DNA from: a virus
Length of the DNA: 22,521 nt
Strand: one strand, 5' to 3'
IMG/VR virus record: IMGVR_UViG_3300033151_000135
Span: 1-22,521 of that record
In this document: positions 3,687-13,167 of the stretch, piece by piece
Position numbering within the stretch: position 1 is the first letter of the stretch
How the letters are laid out: each line of letters starts with the position of its first letter
Notes under the pieces: generated by a model
What the model saw: the letters and a program-made list of their open reading frames with translations, nothing else
Databases searched by the model: none
What the model was told of the DNA's origin: nothing
Program-made: the position numbers and the translations under genes

Positions 3687-5321
3687 ATGACAGAACTGTC
3701 CCAGCTCTTAACCGATCGCTTAGTCTCTGGCCTGAAAAGGTCAGCGATCACGAAGTGTAGTGAGTGGGCGAACAGATACAGAGTAATGGGTAGCCCATAC
3801 CCAGGTCCATGGACCTTTGATCATCATCCGTGGTTGCGAGAGATGCATGACGCTGAAGGCGAACTGATCATTGGGCAAAAAGGCGCACAGCTAGGCTTTA
3901 CAGAATATGCCCTCAATGAAACTTTCTATGCCATCGATATGAAAGGCCAGAGCGTCCTCTATATATTGCCCGCGAGCACACCTGACGCGAAAGACTTTGC
4001 AACAAGTCGTTTCGATCCGGCACTGGAAGGGTCCAAGCACCTTAGAGAACTATTTACTGACGTAAAGAATATTCACCACAAAAGAGCCGGTCACGCAAAT
4101 TTATTCATCAGAGGAAGCCGCAGTCGGTCGCAACTCAAAAGTGTTCCAGTAGCCAAAATAATTTTGGACGAAGTAGATGAAATGGTCCAAAGAAATATTC
4201 CATTAGTATTTGAGCGTGTAAGTGGCCAAATCGAAAAACAGATTATGATGATAAGTACACCCACAATCGAGAACATGGGCATCAATGAATACTATAATAG
4301 ATCAACACGGGAACACTTCTTTTTCAAATGCCCACACTGTAGCAAACTAACAGAATTGACTTTCCCCGATTGTCTGGTTATTACAAGCGAAGACCCTGAT
4401 GATGCAGACATCATGAATACACATATCGTATGCAAAGAGTGTAAGCATCCATTAGATCACACTACAAAACCCGACTGGCTGAAAGACGGTCAGTGGGTTG
4501 CAGAAACTCCGGACAAAATGTCTCGCGGATTCCACGTTAATCAACTATATAGCTGCACGGTAGAACCATATAAGCTTGCGATACTATACTTGCAGAGCCT
4601 TACAGACCAGACCAAAGAGCAAGAATTCTACAATAGTAAGCTAGGGCTTCCACACGCCGTTAAGGGTGCGCGCGTAACCGAAACCGAAATCAAAGAAGCA
4701 ATGCGCGAATATATGATGGGACCAGTGCAAGGCTTGATAACAATGGGCATCGACGTTGGTAACACTCTTCACTATGAAGTATGCAGCTGGGAAATTATAC
4801 CTTCACAGACAGCTGACTTAAATAGCAGTGCCAAGGCTAAAGTAATCTGTTCAGGAGGCGTCCAGCACTTTGAGGAGCTTGATGACTTACTCAGAGACTA
4901 CAATGTAGTTACGGCTGTAATTGATGCCAACCCCGAAAAGCGTAAAGCCTTCGAATTCGCACAGCGCAACTACGGTAAAGTGAAACTTTGTTATTACGGT
5001 AGAAACGTACGTGGCAAAGACATCAGCGTAAGCGCCAAGGAATCACACGCAATCTCCGTGGACCGAACAAGTTGGCTTGATGCCTCACTGGGTCGGTTCC
5101 GCAACAAAACTATTACATTACCACGAGACATTGCCCAGGAATATAAGACACATATAATGGTACCCACACGCATATACGAGAAAGATGCAGATGGCAACCA
5201 AGTGGGTAGGTACGTCAGTGGCACAAAAGCTGACCACTTGGCCCATGCACGAAATTACTGTGAGATAGCTCTGCCGTTGGCGGCAGGGGCTGTTGCTAAC
5301 TACGACATACAAAATTACTAG
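3687..5321 (+). CDS. terL: Terminase large subunit, GpA-like (544 aa)
   Basis: This is the ATP-driven motor and nuclease that packages phage DNA through the portal. The start at 3687 follows AAGGA. The ATPase part has a deviant Walker A, GQKGAQLGFT (residues about 63-72), with the lysine at the front of the loop as in lambda gpA relatives, and Walker B IILDEVDE (D161, E162). A zinc-binding insert has C215-x2-C218 and C249-x2-C252. The C-terminal nuclease with RNase H-like fold shows candidate acidic residues D356 (MGIDVG), D413 (VIDANPE) and D516 (KADHLAHARN). Family (phage terminase GpA type) and gene order, followed nine bases later by the portal gene, agree. Length is within the family's range though shorter than lambda gpA (641). 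Confidence 0.95.
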   Translation: MTELSQLLTDRLVSGLKRSAITKCSEWANRYRVMGSPYPGPWTFDHHPWLREMHDAEGELIIGQKGAQLGFTEYALNETFYAIDMKGQSVLYILPASTPDAKDFATSRFDPALEGSKHLRELFTDVKNIHHKRAGHANLFIRGSRSRSQLKSVPVAKIILDEVDEMVQRNIPLVFERVSGQIEKQIMMISTPTIENMGINEYYNRSTREHFFFKCPHCSKLTELTFPDCLVITSEDPDDADIMNTHIVCKECKHPLDHTTKPDWLKDGQWVAETPDKMSRGFHVNQLYSCTVEPYKLAILYLQSLTDQTKEQEFYNSKLGLPHAVKGARVTETEIKEAMREYMMGPVQGLITMGIDVGNTLHYEVCSWEIIPSQTADLNSSAKAKVICSGGVQHFEELDDLLRDYNVVTAVIDANPEKRKAFEFAQRNYGKVKLCYYGRNVRGKDISVSAKESHAISVDRTSWLDASLGRFRNKTITLPRDIAQEYKTHIMVPTRIYEKDADGNQVGRYVSGTKADHLAHARNYCEIALPLAAGAVANYDIQNY

Positions 5322-5329
5322 GAGCCCTG

Positions 5330-6982
5330 ATGGCTACATCAATAAAAACTTTGGTTCACCCAGACTATAATGCGTCTGAAATGGCAAAGCATCGTCTCAC
5401 ATACGAGGGTGGGGACACATTCAAAGAAGAGTATTTGGCTAAGTTCTCAGCACGTGAGGACGCAACCGAATTCAGTGACAGAAAACAGATGTCCTACGTT
5501 CCTGCACACGCAAAAGCGGCTATCAATGACATCAAGAATGCAATCTATCAGCGCATGGTGGACATATCCCGATCAGGCGGCACAGAACAATATCAGCAAG
5601 CAGTGATTGGGCGAGAAGGTGGCGTTGATAATGGTGGCAATGGTATGTCAAGCTTCATTGGTAGAATTGCGTTACCAGAGTTGCTTTCTATGGGTAGGGT
5701 GGGTGTGTATGTTGACCGGCAAGAGGTTCTTGGTGATAGTCTCTTGGATTTCAAAAATAAGGACCCCTACATTTATAAGTATAACATCGAAGATATACGT
5801 TCATGGACGTTTGATACTAACAACATACTCACTAGTGTTCTGCTGAGAGATAATGCATACACAGTTGATGATGATACAGGTTATAAGGTTCCTTCTGACA
5901 CAACCGTAACATATCGGTACCTTGAGCTTACTAATGAAGGCGTGATTGTTAAGATAACTGATGAGAATGACGAGATATTACAAAGTGCGCTACTTAATCT
6001 AGTACGCATCCCATTCGTTATGATGGACATTGGCACCAGTCTTCTTAAAGACATAGCTGATTACCAGATTGCACTATTGAATCTGGCTTCTAGTGACGTC
6101 AACTACGGTTTCAAAGGCAACTACCCCTTCTACGTTGAACAATTCTCGCCGCATACAGCTATGCTCTCACGTACAAGTGAAGATGGCACTTCTGCTGATG
6201 CCGCTTCTGATCGAGAGATCAAAGCAGGGATATCAAAAGGTAGAGCATACCCAGTTGGAACAGATCAGCCGGCATTCATCCATCCGAGTCCTGAGCCTCT
6301 TGACATCTCGATGCAGAAGCAAGAACAGATGAAGCAAGAGATTCGGCAGCTAGTGAACCTTAACATCACAAATGTTGAGCCACGCAGAGCAAGTGCCGAA
6401 GCTAAGTCTTTTGATGAACGCGGCCTAGAGGCTGGGTTATCATTTATTGGGTTGGAACTTGAGTACGGTGAGAATCTTATTGCACAAACGTGGATGGATT
6501 ATGTAAATAAGGGTGAGATGAAAAATATCACAGTATCTTATCCAAAACGCTATAGTCTTAAAACTGAAACTGAGACACAGGAAGAATCATCAGTCATATT
6601 AGAAACTGCAGCCAAGATTCCGTCAAACACTTACAAGCGGCAAGCTGCACTGAAAGTCATTGACTTAACAATGGGCACAAGCGTAGATGCTAAGACACTA
6701 GAAGTAATGAAGGAAGAAATCTTAGATGCGAAATTTGTACTCACTGATAGAGAGACGCTTGATCAAGACATCGAAAATGCACTTGTGAGTGCTGAGACTG
6801 CTTCGTTGGCTTGTGGTTACCCGAAGGGCGAAGTAGATAAGGCACAAGAAGAGCGGGCTGTCAGAGCCGCAGCCGTTGCAGAAGCACAGAGTACGGCTAG
6901 TGGTAAAGGCGTCTTAGAGATTGAGAACGCATTTAAGAAGGGAAATGACAACAAAGGAGTAGACACCAATGCCGGAGCATGA
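5330..6982 (+). CDS. Portal protein (550 aa)
   Basis: The portal forms the dodecameric ring at one capsid vertex through which DNA passes. The identification rests on size, position directly after the large terminase, and a portal-like pattern: an N-terminal HPDYNASEMAKHRLTYEGGD segment, a region beginning LPELLSMGRVGVYVDR, and a long helix-rich C-terminal half with QKQEQMKQEIRQLVNLN (stem/wing type). It resembles DUF4055-like portals of environmental siphoviruses. AGGAG six bases before ATG 5330 sets the start. The C-terminal tail is Ala/Glu/Lys-rich. The last 14 bases overlap the next gene. Confidence 0.88.
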   Translation: MATSIKTLVHPDYNASEMAKHRLTYEGGDTFKEEYLAKFSAREDATEFSDRKQMSYVPAHAKAAINDIKNAIYQRMVDISRSGGTEQYQQAVIGREGGVDNGGNGMSSFIGRIALPELLSMGRVGVYVDRQEVLGDSLLDFKNKDPYIYKYNIEDIRSWTFDTNNILTSVLLRDNAYTVDDDTGYKVPSDTTVTYRYLELTNEGVIVKITDENDEILQSALLNLVRIPFVMMDIGTSLLKDIADYQIALLNLASSDVNYGFKGNYPFYVEQFSPHTAMLSRTSEDGTSADAASDREIKAGISKGRAYPVGTDQPAFIHPSPEPLDISMQKQEQMKQEIRQLVNLNITNVEPRRASAEAKSFDERGLEAGLSFIGLELEYGENLIAQTWMDYVNKGEMKNITVSYPKRYSLKTETETQEESSVILETAAKIPSNTYKRQAALKVIDLTMGTSVDAKTLEVMKEEILDAKFVLTDRETLDQDIENALVSAETASLACGYPKGEVDKAQEERAVRAAAVAEAQSTASGKGVLEIENAFKKGNDNKGVDTNAGA

Positions 6983-7250
6983 CAATATCCCAGGGTTCAA
7001 AGACTTACCACTTGATGAACAGATCATCATTGACGCACTCAAAGACAATCCAATACAGAATGCCGTCTTTACAATGACAAAAGTTTCAGAGATTCGGCAA
7101 GAGCAAATGAAGATGCAGAGGAAATGCACGGCAACACACAAGACGGTTGACAAGCGAATAGACTGTCTGTTCAGTTACAAAAATAAAATAATGGGCGCGC
7201 TAGCCGTGATAGTGTCAGTGGCTGCCGTCATCAAAATAATCTTCTTTTAA
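6969..7250 (+). CDS. Small C-terminally anchored membrane protein (93 aa)
   Basis: A soluble, charged N-terminal part of about 65 residues, predicted helical (KVSEIRQEQMKMQRKC), is followed by a C-terminal hydrophobic segment (IMGALAVIVSVAAVIKIIFF) that reaches the last residue. The start overlaps the portal gene by 14 bases and has GGAG upstream. Layout resembles XhlA-like or other one-span phage membrane proteins. A lysis role is possible but it lies within the head module without a lysin next to it, so the function is left open. Confidence 0.75.
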   Translation: MPEHDNIPGFKDLPLDEQIIIDALKDNPIQNAVFTMTKVSEIRQEQMKMQRKCTATHKTVDKRIDCLFSYKNKIMGALAVIVSVAAVIKIIFF

Positions 7251-7260
7251 GGAATAAGCC

Positions 7261-7557
7261 ATGAACGTAGCAAGCGTAGAAATTGCAGTAACGGTTAAAA
7301 GTCTTAAAGCCATAGTTGCAACGCTACCGGATGAAGTAGCATCATTAACGATGCAAGCACCTGCTGGCAATGCAGCGGCAGTCGTGTTTGGTAATTCAGC
7401 ATTGCAGATTTTTGAAATGAATGCCGGCGACCCGTGGATAACGATACCGGCCCAGGTTGTTGGCGGTAGAATCAACTTGAACGAAATTTATGTTGGTGGC
7501 ACAGCTACTGATACAGTGTCAGTCAACTGGATTGAACTCGGGAAGGTCGAGCAATAA
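7261..7557 (+). CDS. Small virion-associated protein, putative (98 aa)
   Basis: The 98-residue product is rich in beta-type sequence (IPAQVVGGRINLNEIYVGG, TDTVSVNWIELG) and ends like many small phage structural proteins. I do not know its exact family. GGA upstream of ATG 7261 is a weak ribosome binding site. Its stop overlaps the next start as TAATG, showing translational coupling with the large adhesin-like gene that follows. A capsid decoration or fibre-base role is inferred from context only. Confidence 0.7.
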   Translation: MNVASVEIAVTVKSLKAIVATLPDEVASLTMQAPAGNAAAVVFGNSALQIFEMNAGDPWITIPAQVVGGRINLNEIYVGGTATDTVSVNWIELGKVEQ

Positions 7558-8918
7558 TGGCAACTATCCATAGTTGTATTCTTAGCCTAACAGCCAACAA
7601 GACAATACTAGTAAACACGGCTTCACAGCTTGTGGAGTACGATAATGTCATCAAAGACACTGGTAGCTGGTACAACACAAGTACAAAGCAGTACAAACCC
7701 GATGTCGCTGGGTATTACATAGTAGATAACACTTGTGGGCTGTATGCTGCTGCAAATACAACGCAAAATCGTGCAAGGATATATAATATCACGACACTTA
7801 GGTCGATTGGCGGATGGCCATCTTACAATGATACAAAAATACCCACGACAGCAACACATGATCTTGTGTACCTCAACGGCTCGACAGACTATTTGCAGTT
7901 CAAGGTTGATAACTATAATACTACACGAACTGTTTTATTTGCTAGTATTACTAAGGCGACGATTATGGGGCCATTTACCGCAGCGGACGGTTTTGATGCC
8001 GTTCGTGTAAGGATGTCAGCAAATACTACTAGCCCGACCAGCGATGACCCAATTGATTTCGATACCGAGGATTTTGATACGAACAATATTTATGCCGCCA
8101 AAACATTAACGCCTAAAAAGGCTGGTTGGTACCTTGTAGGCGTGAGTGCAGCAATAAAGATAAACAACTATAGCACAGTATGCAAAACAAAAATAAAGAA
8201 GAACACAGTTGATGCGGCTGTGTTTGATGGGCTTGTAGGTAATCGGGGCTTTACAACATACCCAACGACTCTTAGTTGGCAGTATTTTAATGGGACAACA
8301 GATAGTGCGCAGGGAACTATATATAATGATGATGGTGGTAATGCCTTATATGCTTACCCGTCTAGCACATACATGTATGCAATAGGCCCATTTGTAACAG
8401 CTAGCAATTTCTCTGCAGCCCAGGTGCAATTAACATCTAACCAGTCAATATCATCAACAGGGGTGGTACTTGCCCTAAATGATGAAGTAGCTGATACAGG
8501 TAACAACTGGAACTCAACATCAAAGCAGTTTGTTGCACCAGCAGATGGCACATACCACGTAAATTTGATGGCACTAGGAACCTTTCAAGCCGGTTACGAG
8601 TGGTTCGTGTATATACGAAAAGACGGTTCAGACTACCGGATGGGCAGGTTACATAGTGCGGCAGCTAGAACTAATACAGTACAGGCATATGGTGCTGTGT
8701 ATCTTTCAGCCGGTGATATAGTAGATGGGTGGGCAAAGCAAACATATGCATCAACGAGACTAGCTATGGCTAGCGATTCGGAAACATACATCCAGGTTCT
8801 CGGTCCGATGGAAGTTCTTGGTAGCGGTGGTGGCGGAGGCGGTGCAATAGGTACTAATAAGAATAGACCAAATAGCTTAGGTGTTGGTAACGGTTTGACA
8901 CCGAACAGATTGGGGTAA
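7557..8918 (+). CDS. Fibre or decoration protein with tandem C1q/TNF-like beta domains (453 aa)
   Basis: The product contains three related modules of about 140 residues, each starting with a beta strand before a 'D-TG-WN' element (DTGSWYNTSTKQYKPDVAGYY; DTGNNWNSTSKQFVAPADGTY; the middle copy is more diverged, KAGWYLVGVSAA). The pattern 'PxxxGxYxV' in each is characteristic of C1q/TNF-like jelly-roll folds, which trimerise and act as adhesive heads in phage fibres. A run of Gly (about residues 422-429) precedes a short tail NRPNSLGVGNGLTPNRLG. Start overlaps the previous stop (TAATG). It is likely displayed on the virion; receptor binding is inference. Confidence 0.75.
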   Translation: MATIHSCILSLTANKTILVNTASQLVEYDNVIKDTGSWYNTSTKQYKPDVAGYYIVDNTCGLYAAANTTQNRARIYNITTLRSIGGWPSYNDTKIPTTATHDLVYLNGSTDYLQFKVDNYNTTRTVLFASITKATIMGPFTAADGFDAVRVRMSANTTSPTSDDPIDFDTEDFDTNNIYAAKTLTPKKAGWYLVGVSAAIKINNYSTVCKTKIKKNTVDAAVFDGLVGNRGFTTYPTTLSWQYFNGTTDSAQGTIYNDDGGNALYAYPSSTYMYAIGPFVTASNFSAAQVQLTSNQSISSTGVVLALNDEVADTGNNWNSTSKQFVAPADGTYHVNLMALGTFQAGYEWFVYIRKDGSDYRMGRLHSAAARTNTVQAYGAVYLSAGDIVDGWAKQTYASTRLAMASDSETYIQVLGPMEVLGSGGGGGGAIGTNKNRPNSLGVGNGLTPNRLG

Positions 8919-9449
8919 ATGATGACAATTAGAACGCGTGCACAGCTTGATACTATCTTGGCTGATAATATTATTGGGGCAATTAGTCCTGCTGATATTC
9001 GTGATGTACTAGATTCAACGGACTTGATCGGTGAGATCAAGACTGTGGATGGTTCTACTGCACAGGCAAGCCTCAGCACTACGCCTGTCAAGCTCACTTG
9101 TTTTGCAGCAAATGGTGTGAATAAGGGTGTTACGCCTGACCACACGAATGACAAACTAACAATTGATGCTGGTGGCGATGGTGATTATGAAGTAGCAATT
9201 CAACTGAGCTTCTCAGGAAGTAACTCTACGGGATTTACATTCAAAGTGCGTAAGAACGGTGTAGAAACTGACGCAGGGTGTGAACGCAAACTAGGTGTTG
9301 GTGGGGATGTTGGTTCATGCTCAATTGCTGGAGTGATCCCGAGTCTCGTGGCAACTGATTACCTTGAGATATACGTTGAGGCTGATGCGGCATCAAAATC
9401 TGTAACAGTGACACAGGCGCAGTTCATCGCTAAAAGGAAACTAGCGTAA
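8919..9449 (+). CDS. Fibre-like protein with N-terminal anchor and jelly-roll domain (176 aa)
   Basis: The first 40 residues (TRAQLDTILADNIIGAISPADIR in two parts: TRAQLDTILADN and GAISPADIRDVLDS) match a motif seen at the N-termini of many phage fibre proteins, thought to attach them to the particle. The rest is a single C1q-like beta module (VKLTCFAANGVNKGVTPD, GDYEVAIQLSFSGS). The ATG at 8919 follows directly on the previous stop; ATG 8922 is an equally possible start. It is coupled to the next gene by a TAATG overlap. Confidence 0.72.
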   Translation: MMTIRTRAQLDTILADNIIGAISPADIRDVLDSTDLIGEIKTVDGSTAQASLSTTPVKLTCFAANGVNKGVTPDHTNDKLTIDAGGDGDYEVAIQLSFSGSNSTGFTFKVRKNGVETDAGCERKLGVGGDVGSCSIAGVIPSLVATDYLEIYVEADAASKSVTVTQAQFIAKRKLA

Positions 9450-11611
9450 TGACTACTGGCTTTTCTTCCGGATTCTCTACTGGCTTTGGTGCACCTAGAA
9501 AGTACGCCATAGGGGCCGATTGGAATAATGCTAATCATTGGTCAAACAATGATGGCGGCATAGGTGGTGCCGGTGTACCAACAAGCGCAGATCTTGTATC
9601 ATTCACTAGTAATAGTATTGATATGTCATTATCGGCTAATGGCACTTGTGATGATATTCTAATGGCTCCTGGATTTGCAAATAAGCTGTCAGTGCTAACG
9701 CACACTTTAACAATTGATAGTGCTTCACTCGGTGGTGGCACATTTGACCTTGGAAGTGGAACAGTGTCATTCATCAAGGACTGGCTAAACACTGGCACGA
9801 CAGTCATTTATGGCACATCTACGGTCTACATGCGCCATTCAGCGGCATATTATACAATCACACCAGGAAGCGGTGAATTCTATGCGTTTGATCAACAGGT
9901 GTCAGCGTTCAACACTACGCTTGTTGGCAATTTGGTAACACATGGAAAGTTGTCGCTTCGCAAACCATTCTCAGGGACGGGTGTATTTAAGCCAGCAGGT
10001 GATTATTCAGGGTATGTTAGTGGAGTTTGGAATCAGTATTATGCAACATCTATGTTGATTGATACAAATGCAACACATACGCTTAAAGCTGAAGTTGTGG
10101 GCGCATGGTTACCACCGATTACGATTAATAAGACTGGCGGTATGTCTACTTTCGAGGACACGTTTGATGTTGCTGGCGATCTTGCAGACTCAGGATTTAT
10201 TATCACTCACGGCAGGGCATTTACAGACTTGTCAGCCTCAACGATGCGTATGCTTCCGTTCCACAGGACACTAAGTGGTGTAACTTTTGGGGCATTAGAC
10301 ATACGTGCAGGGGCATATGATATCATCATAAGCGGGGATAATACAGTTGAAGGATTATTGACGCTGACATCCCTGCAGGAATTAAAAGGGACAGGTATCT
10401 TACGTGCGAGAGGTGCTGTAACACAAACGGATGCAACATCAATAATCGGAACGGGGACAACAGAGTTCATCATTGATGGTTCAGCAGGTGATCAGGTAAT
10501 TACGAACCTCAAATGGGGCTCTCAGGGAACCTTTGAGATTGATAAGCCAGTTGGTGATGCCGTAATCGTCGGTAACTTACAGATTGGCAATGATACTGTC
10601 CATTCCACGCTATCCGGTGACATAGATGTAAAATTCCAGTCGGACATTGATTTTACTACACATAACACAACATTTGAGCTAATACCACATAACCAAACAA
10701 TCAATGTACATAACCCTTTTATTACGCATCATTTGAAGTACCGTTCAGATAGAAGTTATTATGACGGGAATGTGAATTTGTTAGGCAACACAATTTATGT
10801 TACCGATTGGTATGAACATATTGCTTCATCAAGTGGAACAACTTACGAACGAAAAATCAACAATGGAACAATTAGGATTTGCGGGAATCTGTCGGTCACG
10901 ATGGACCGAGCAACTGCTGAGTACCGTGGTACAGCATTGGTTATGATTAATGGTTGTTGTGGATCGTTGCTTACTGGTGACGGGAATACCGACAGATACT
11001 TTAATGACGTTACGGTTCAGAAAGACACGACTCCGATCAATGTTGAGATTGCGGCTGCAATTGGACTAAGAGGCGCCACACTGACGATTAATACTGGTCG
11101 TTTGTTGGCCGCTAATGCTTTCCGCTGTGAGGACCTAGACAACCACGATGAACTCTGGCTTAGGACAGGCAGTGAGCCTACAGTGGATGGCGTGGATACT
11201 AAGAATGCTGGCAGTCGTGTCACATTTTATGATGTGGCTGTTGACGCTATCATCAACGACTATGCAACAACTTTCAAACGGTTGCGGTTTGGCACTGGAC
11301 TAAAGACTTATAACTTTGATGCTGGGGTATTAACGACTGTTGTAGAAGGAATGTGTACTGATGGTAACAGTAGTCAACGAGCAGTGTTGCGATCAACAGT
11401 AACTGGAACACAATGGGAGCTTGACCTGCAAGGTATCAGTGCCTTAGATGCAGGTGTAGATGTACAAGACTCGGATGCCAGTGCTGGGAATAAAGTGAAT
11501 GTGTTAGGCTCTGTCTTGAATAATACTGTAAACTGGGAAAATGGGACATCAGGAAATGTCGTGGGAGAAACTAGAGTTGCTGTCAATAACGCAGTAACGG
11601 GAGTGGCATAA
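9449..11611 (+). CDS. Beta-helical adhesin-like virion protein (720 aa)
   Basis: An N-terminal GFSSGFSTGFG segment is followed by ADWNNANHWSNNDGG...GVPTSADLVSF, a pattern common at the start of secreted beta-helix and autotransporter-like passenger domains. Most of the rest is built of short beta strands with G/T/N/D turns and few charged residues, typical of a right-handed beta solenoid. No catalytic motif for a depolymerase is recognised. Start and stop overlap neighbours as TAATG. The protein is probably part of a head fibre, appendage or surface decoration; a carbohydrate-active function cannot be excluded. Confidence 0.7.
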   Translation: MTTGFSSGFSTGFGAPRKYAIGADWNNANHWSNNDGGIGGAGVPTSADLVSFTSNSIDMSLSANGTCDDILMAPGFANKLSVLTHTLTIDSASLGGGTFDLGSGTVSFIKDWLNTGTTVIYGTSTVYMRHSAAYYTITPGSGEFYAFDQQVSAFNTTLVGNLVTHGKLSLRKPFSGTGVFKPAGDYSGYVSGVWNQYYATSMLIDTNATHTLKAEVVGAWLPPITINKTGGMSTFEDTFDVAGDLADSGFIITHGRAFTDLSASTMRMLPFHRTLSGVTFGALDIRAGAYDIIISGDNTVEGLLTLTSLQELKGTGILRARGAVTQTDATSIIGTGTTEFIIDGSAGDQVITNLKWGSQGTFEIDKPVGDAVIVGNLQIGNDTVHSTLSGDIDVKFQSDIDFTTHNTTFELIPHNQTINVHNPFITHHLKYRSDRSYYDGNVNLLGNTIYVTDWYEHIASSSGTTYERKINNGTIRICGNLSVTMDRATAEYRGTALVMINGCCGSLLTGDGNTDRYFNDVTVQKDTTPINVEIAAAIGLRGATLTINTGRLLAANAFRCEDLDNHDELWLRTGSEPTVDGVDTKNAGSRVTFYDVAVDAIINDYATTFKRLRFGTGLKTYNFDAGVLTTVVEGMCTDGNSSQRAVLRSTVTGTQWELDLQGISALDAGVDVQDSDASAGNKVNVLGSVLNNTVNWENGTSGNVVGETRVAVNNAVTGVA

Positions 11612-12348
11612 TGGCTAGGAACATCACAGTAACCAACTACGAGAGCGGGATTCCTACTGACGCATCAGCAGTAACGCTTGCTGACCCAACTGCTGCATAT
11701 GGCATACGGGAAACAATTACTGGCAATGTGGTTGTTGCTTCCGGTGCCGCTACAGTCAATGAAGACACTGGCCTATACACTTACGACATCACACTGCTGG
11801 ACACCACTCTTGAGTATGAATACTATTTCAGAATTGCTCGCACAAGTGGTGATGTTGAATTCATCAGTGGCACAATACCTATAGCAACATTCTTGCCAAC
11901 TGGAACATCATACTCAACAGTCCTAGAAGCAGATATCTATTTTTCAAACAGACTAAACACTAGCGTCTGGGATGATTCAACTGAAACTGAGAAAACCAAA
12001 GCCCTGATAATGGGCACACAAATCATTGACCGTCTGAATTACAAAGGCGACAAAACTGTTGATACACAAACGGCACAGTTCCCAAGAGGAGGTGACACTG
12101 ACGTACCTGATGACATAAAATATGCCAATGATGAAATAGCACTGGCACTGCTAGATGGTGTTGACCCTGAGTTAGAATACGAGAATCTGTTTATGACTTC
12201 TCAGGGATACTCAAATGTGAGGTCTACCTACAATAGAGAAATAATGCCCGGACATGTTGTGGCTGGTGCCCCTAGCGTCACTGCTTGGCGTTACTTGCAA
12301 CCGTATGTTCGCGATAACGCTTATTTTGACATTAGTAGGGTTTCTTAG
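11611..12348 (+). CDS. Head-tail connector (DnaT-like/PF20557-type) fused to an N-terminal beta domain (245 aa)
   Basis: Residues about 1-90 form a beta-rich domain (NITVTNYESGIPTDAS, VNEDTGLYTYDITLLDTTL) common as an N-terminal module in phage proteins. Residues about 100-190 (EADIYFSNRLNTSVWDD, ALIMGTQIIDRLNYKGDK, PDDIKYANDEIALALLDG) resemble the 'DnaT-like' phage domain, which corresponds to head-tail connector or adaptor proteins that bind the portal. A C-terminal arm (SVTAWRYLQPYVRD) follows. The gene lies between adhesin-like genes and scaffold/capsid, earlier than connectors usually lie. Start overlaps the previous stop (TAATG). Confidence 0.7.
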   Translation: MARNITVTNYESGIPTDASAVTLADPTAAYGIRETITGNVVVASGAATVNEDTGLYTYDITLLDTTLEYEYYFRIARTSGDVEFISGTIPIATFLPTGTSYSTVLEADIYFSNRLNTSVWDDSTETEKTKALIMGTQIIDRLNYKGDKTVDTQTAQFPRGGDTDVPDDIKYANDEIALALLDGVDPELEYENLFMTSQGYSNVRSTYNREIMPGHVVAGAPSVTAWRYLQPYVRDNAYFDISRVS

Positions 12349-12357
12349 GAGAAAATG

Positions 12358-13155
12358 ATGAGTAACAAACAGTTAAAAATTTGGCTTACTGTCTACGACG
12401 ATGATGATGGTGGCACTGCTGCCGCTGCTGAAGCCGCAGCCGCAGCCGCAGCCGCAGCCGCAGCCACGGCTGATCCTCCGGCTGGCGATAATTTCACACA
12501 GGACCAGGTTAATACATTCTTGAAGAAAGAGAAAGAAAAAGACAGAGCCAAGTATCAAAAGGTCATTGATGAGCTTGAGGCTTTTAAGTCTAGGTCCTCA
12601 TTATCTGACACACATCGTAAAGACCTTGAAAAACAGATCGAGGGATACAAGTCTCAGATGATGACAAAAGAAGAACTTGCTGCTAGGGACAAAGACAAAC
12701 TTGTTACCCAGCACAAGGGCGTAGTTGATGAATTAACAAATGAACGGGACACATGGAAGACGCGCTACACTTCGTCTACTATTACTCGTTCTATCCAAGA
12801 TGCCGCAATTGAAAATGGCGCCTTCTTCCCCGAGCAGGTTGCTGCTATAATTGCGCCCAAAACAACTCTGTTAGAGGCTGTGGATGATGACGGTGAACCT
12901 ACTGGTGTCCTAGTTCCTTCTGTAGAATTTTCAGATGTGGACTCAAAAACCAGTAAGCCGGTTACTCTTACGCTGTCCGTTGGAGAGGCAGTAAAGAGGA
13001 TGACTGAGATTGACAAATACTTCAATCTCTTTAAGACCGATGGCTCAAGCGGTGTAGGCAGGACTAATAGAGGCGGTGGCAAGACTTTGGATATGGCCGC
13101 CCTCGCTAAAGACCCTGTTGCATATCGCAAAGCCAAAAAAGAAGGCAAGATTTAA
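12358..13155 (+). CDS. Capsid scaffolding protein (265 aa)
   Basis: Scaffold proteins guide prohead assembly and leave before maturation. Evidence: position directly before the capsid gene, high content of charged residues, and a long coiled-coil segment (about residues 55-140: LKKEKEKDRAKYQKVIDELE, KDLEKQIEGYKSQMM). A polyalanine linker (around residues 21-38) follows an acidic DDDD tract. Start 12358 is favoured over the adjacent ATG 12355 because AGGAG is then six bases away. The N-terminus MSNKQLKIWLTVYDD contains the WLTxY segment shared with the capsid and tail-tube candidates. Confidence 0.85.
   Translation: MSNKQLKIWLTVYDDDDGGTAAAAEAAAAAAAAAAATADPPAGDNFTQDQVNTFLKKEKEKDRAKYQKVIDELEAFKSRSSLSDTHRKDLEKQIEGYKSQMMTKEELAARDKDKLVTQHKGVVDELTNERDTWKTRYTSSTITRSIQDAAIENGAFFPEQVAAIIAPKTTLLEAVDDDGEPTGVLVPSVEFSDVDSKTSKPVTLTLSVGEAVKRMTEIDKYFNLFKTDGSSGVGRTNRGGGKTLDMAALAKDPVAYRKAKKEGKI
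12433..12462. repeat. Hexanucleotide repeat (GCCGCA)5 coding polyalanine
   Basis: Five perfect GCCGCA units inside the scaffold gene encode consecutive alanines between the N-terminal leader and the coiled coil. Such tracts expand and contract by slippage. In-frame changes of two codons would only alter linker length. Confidence 0.9.
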
Positions 13156-13167
13156 TAGGAGCATAAG

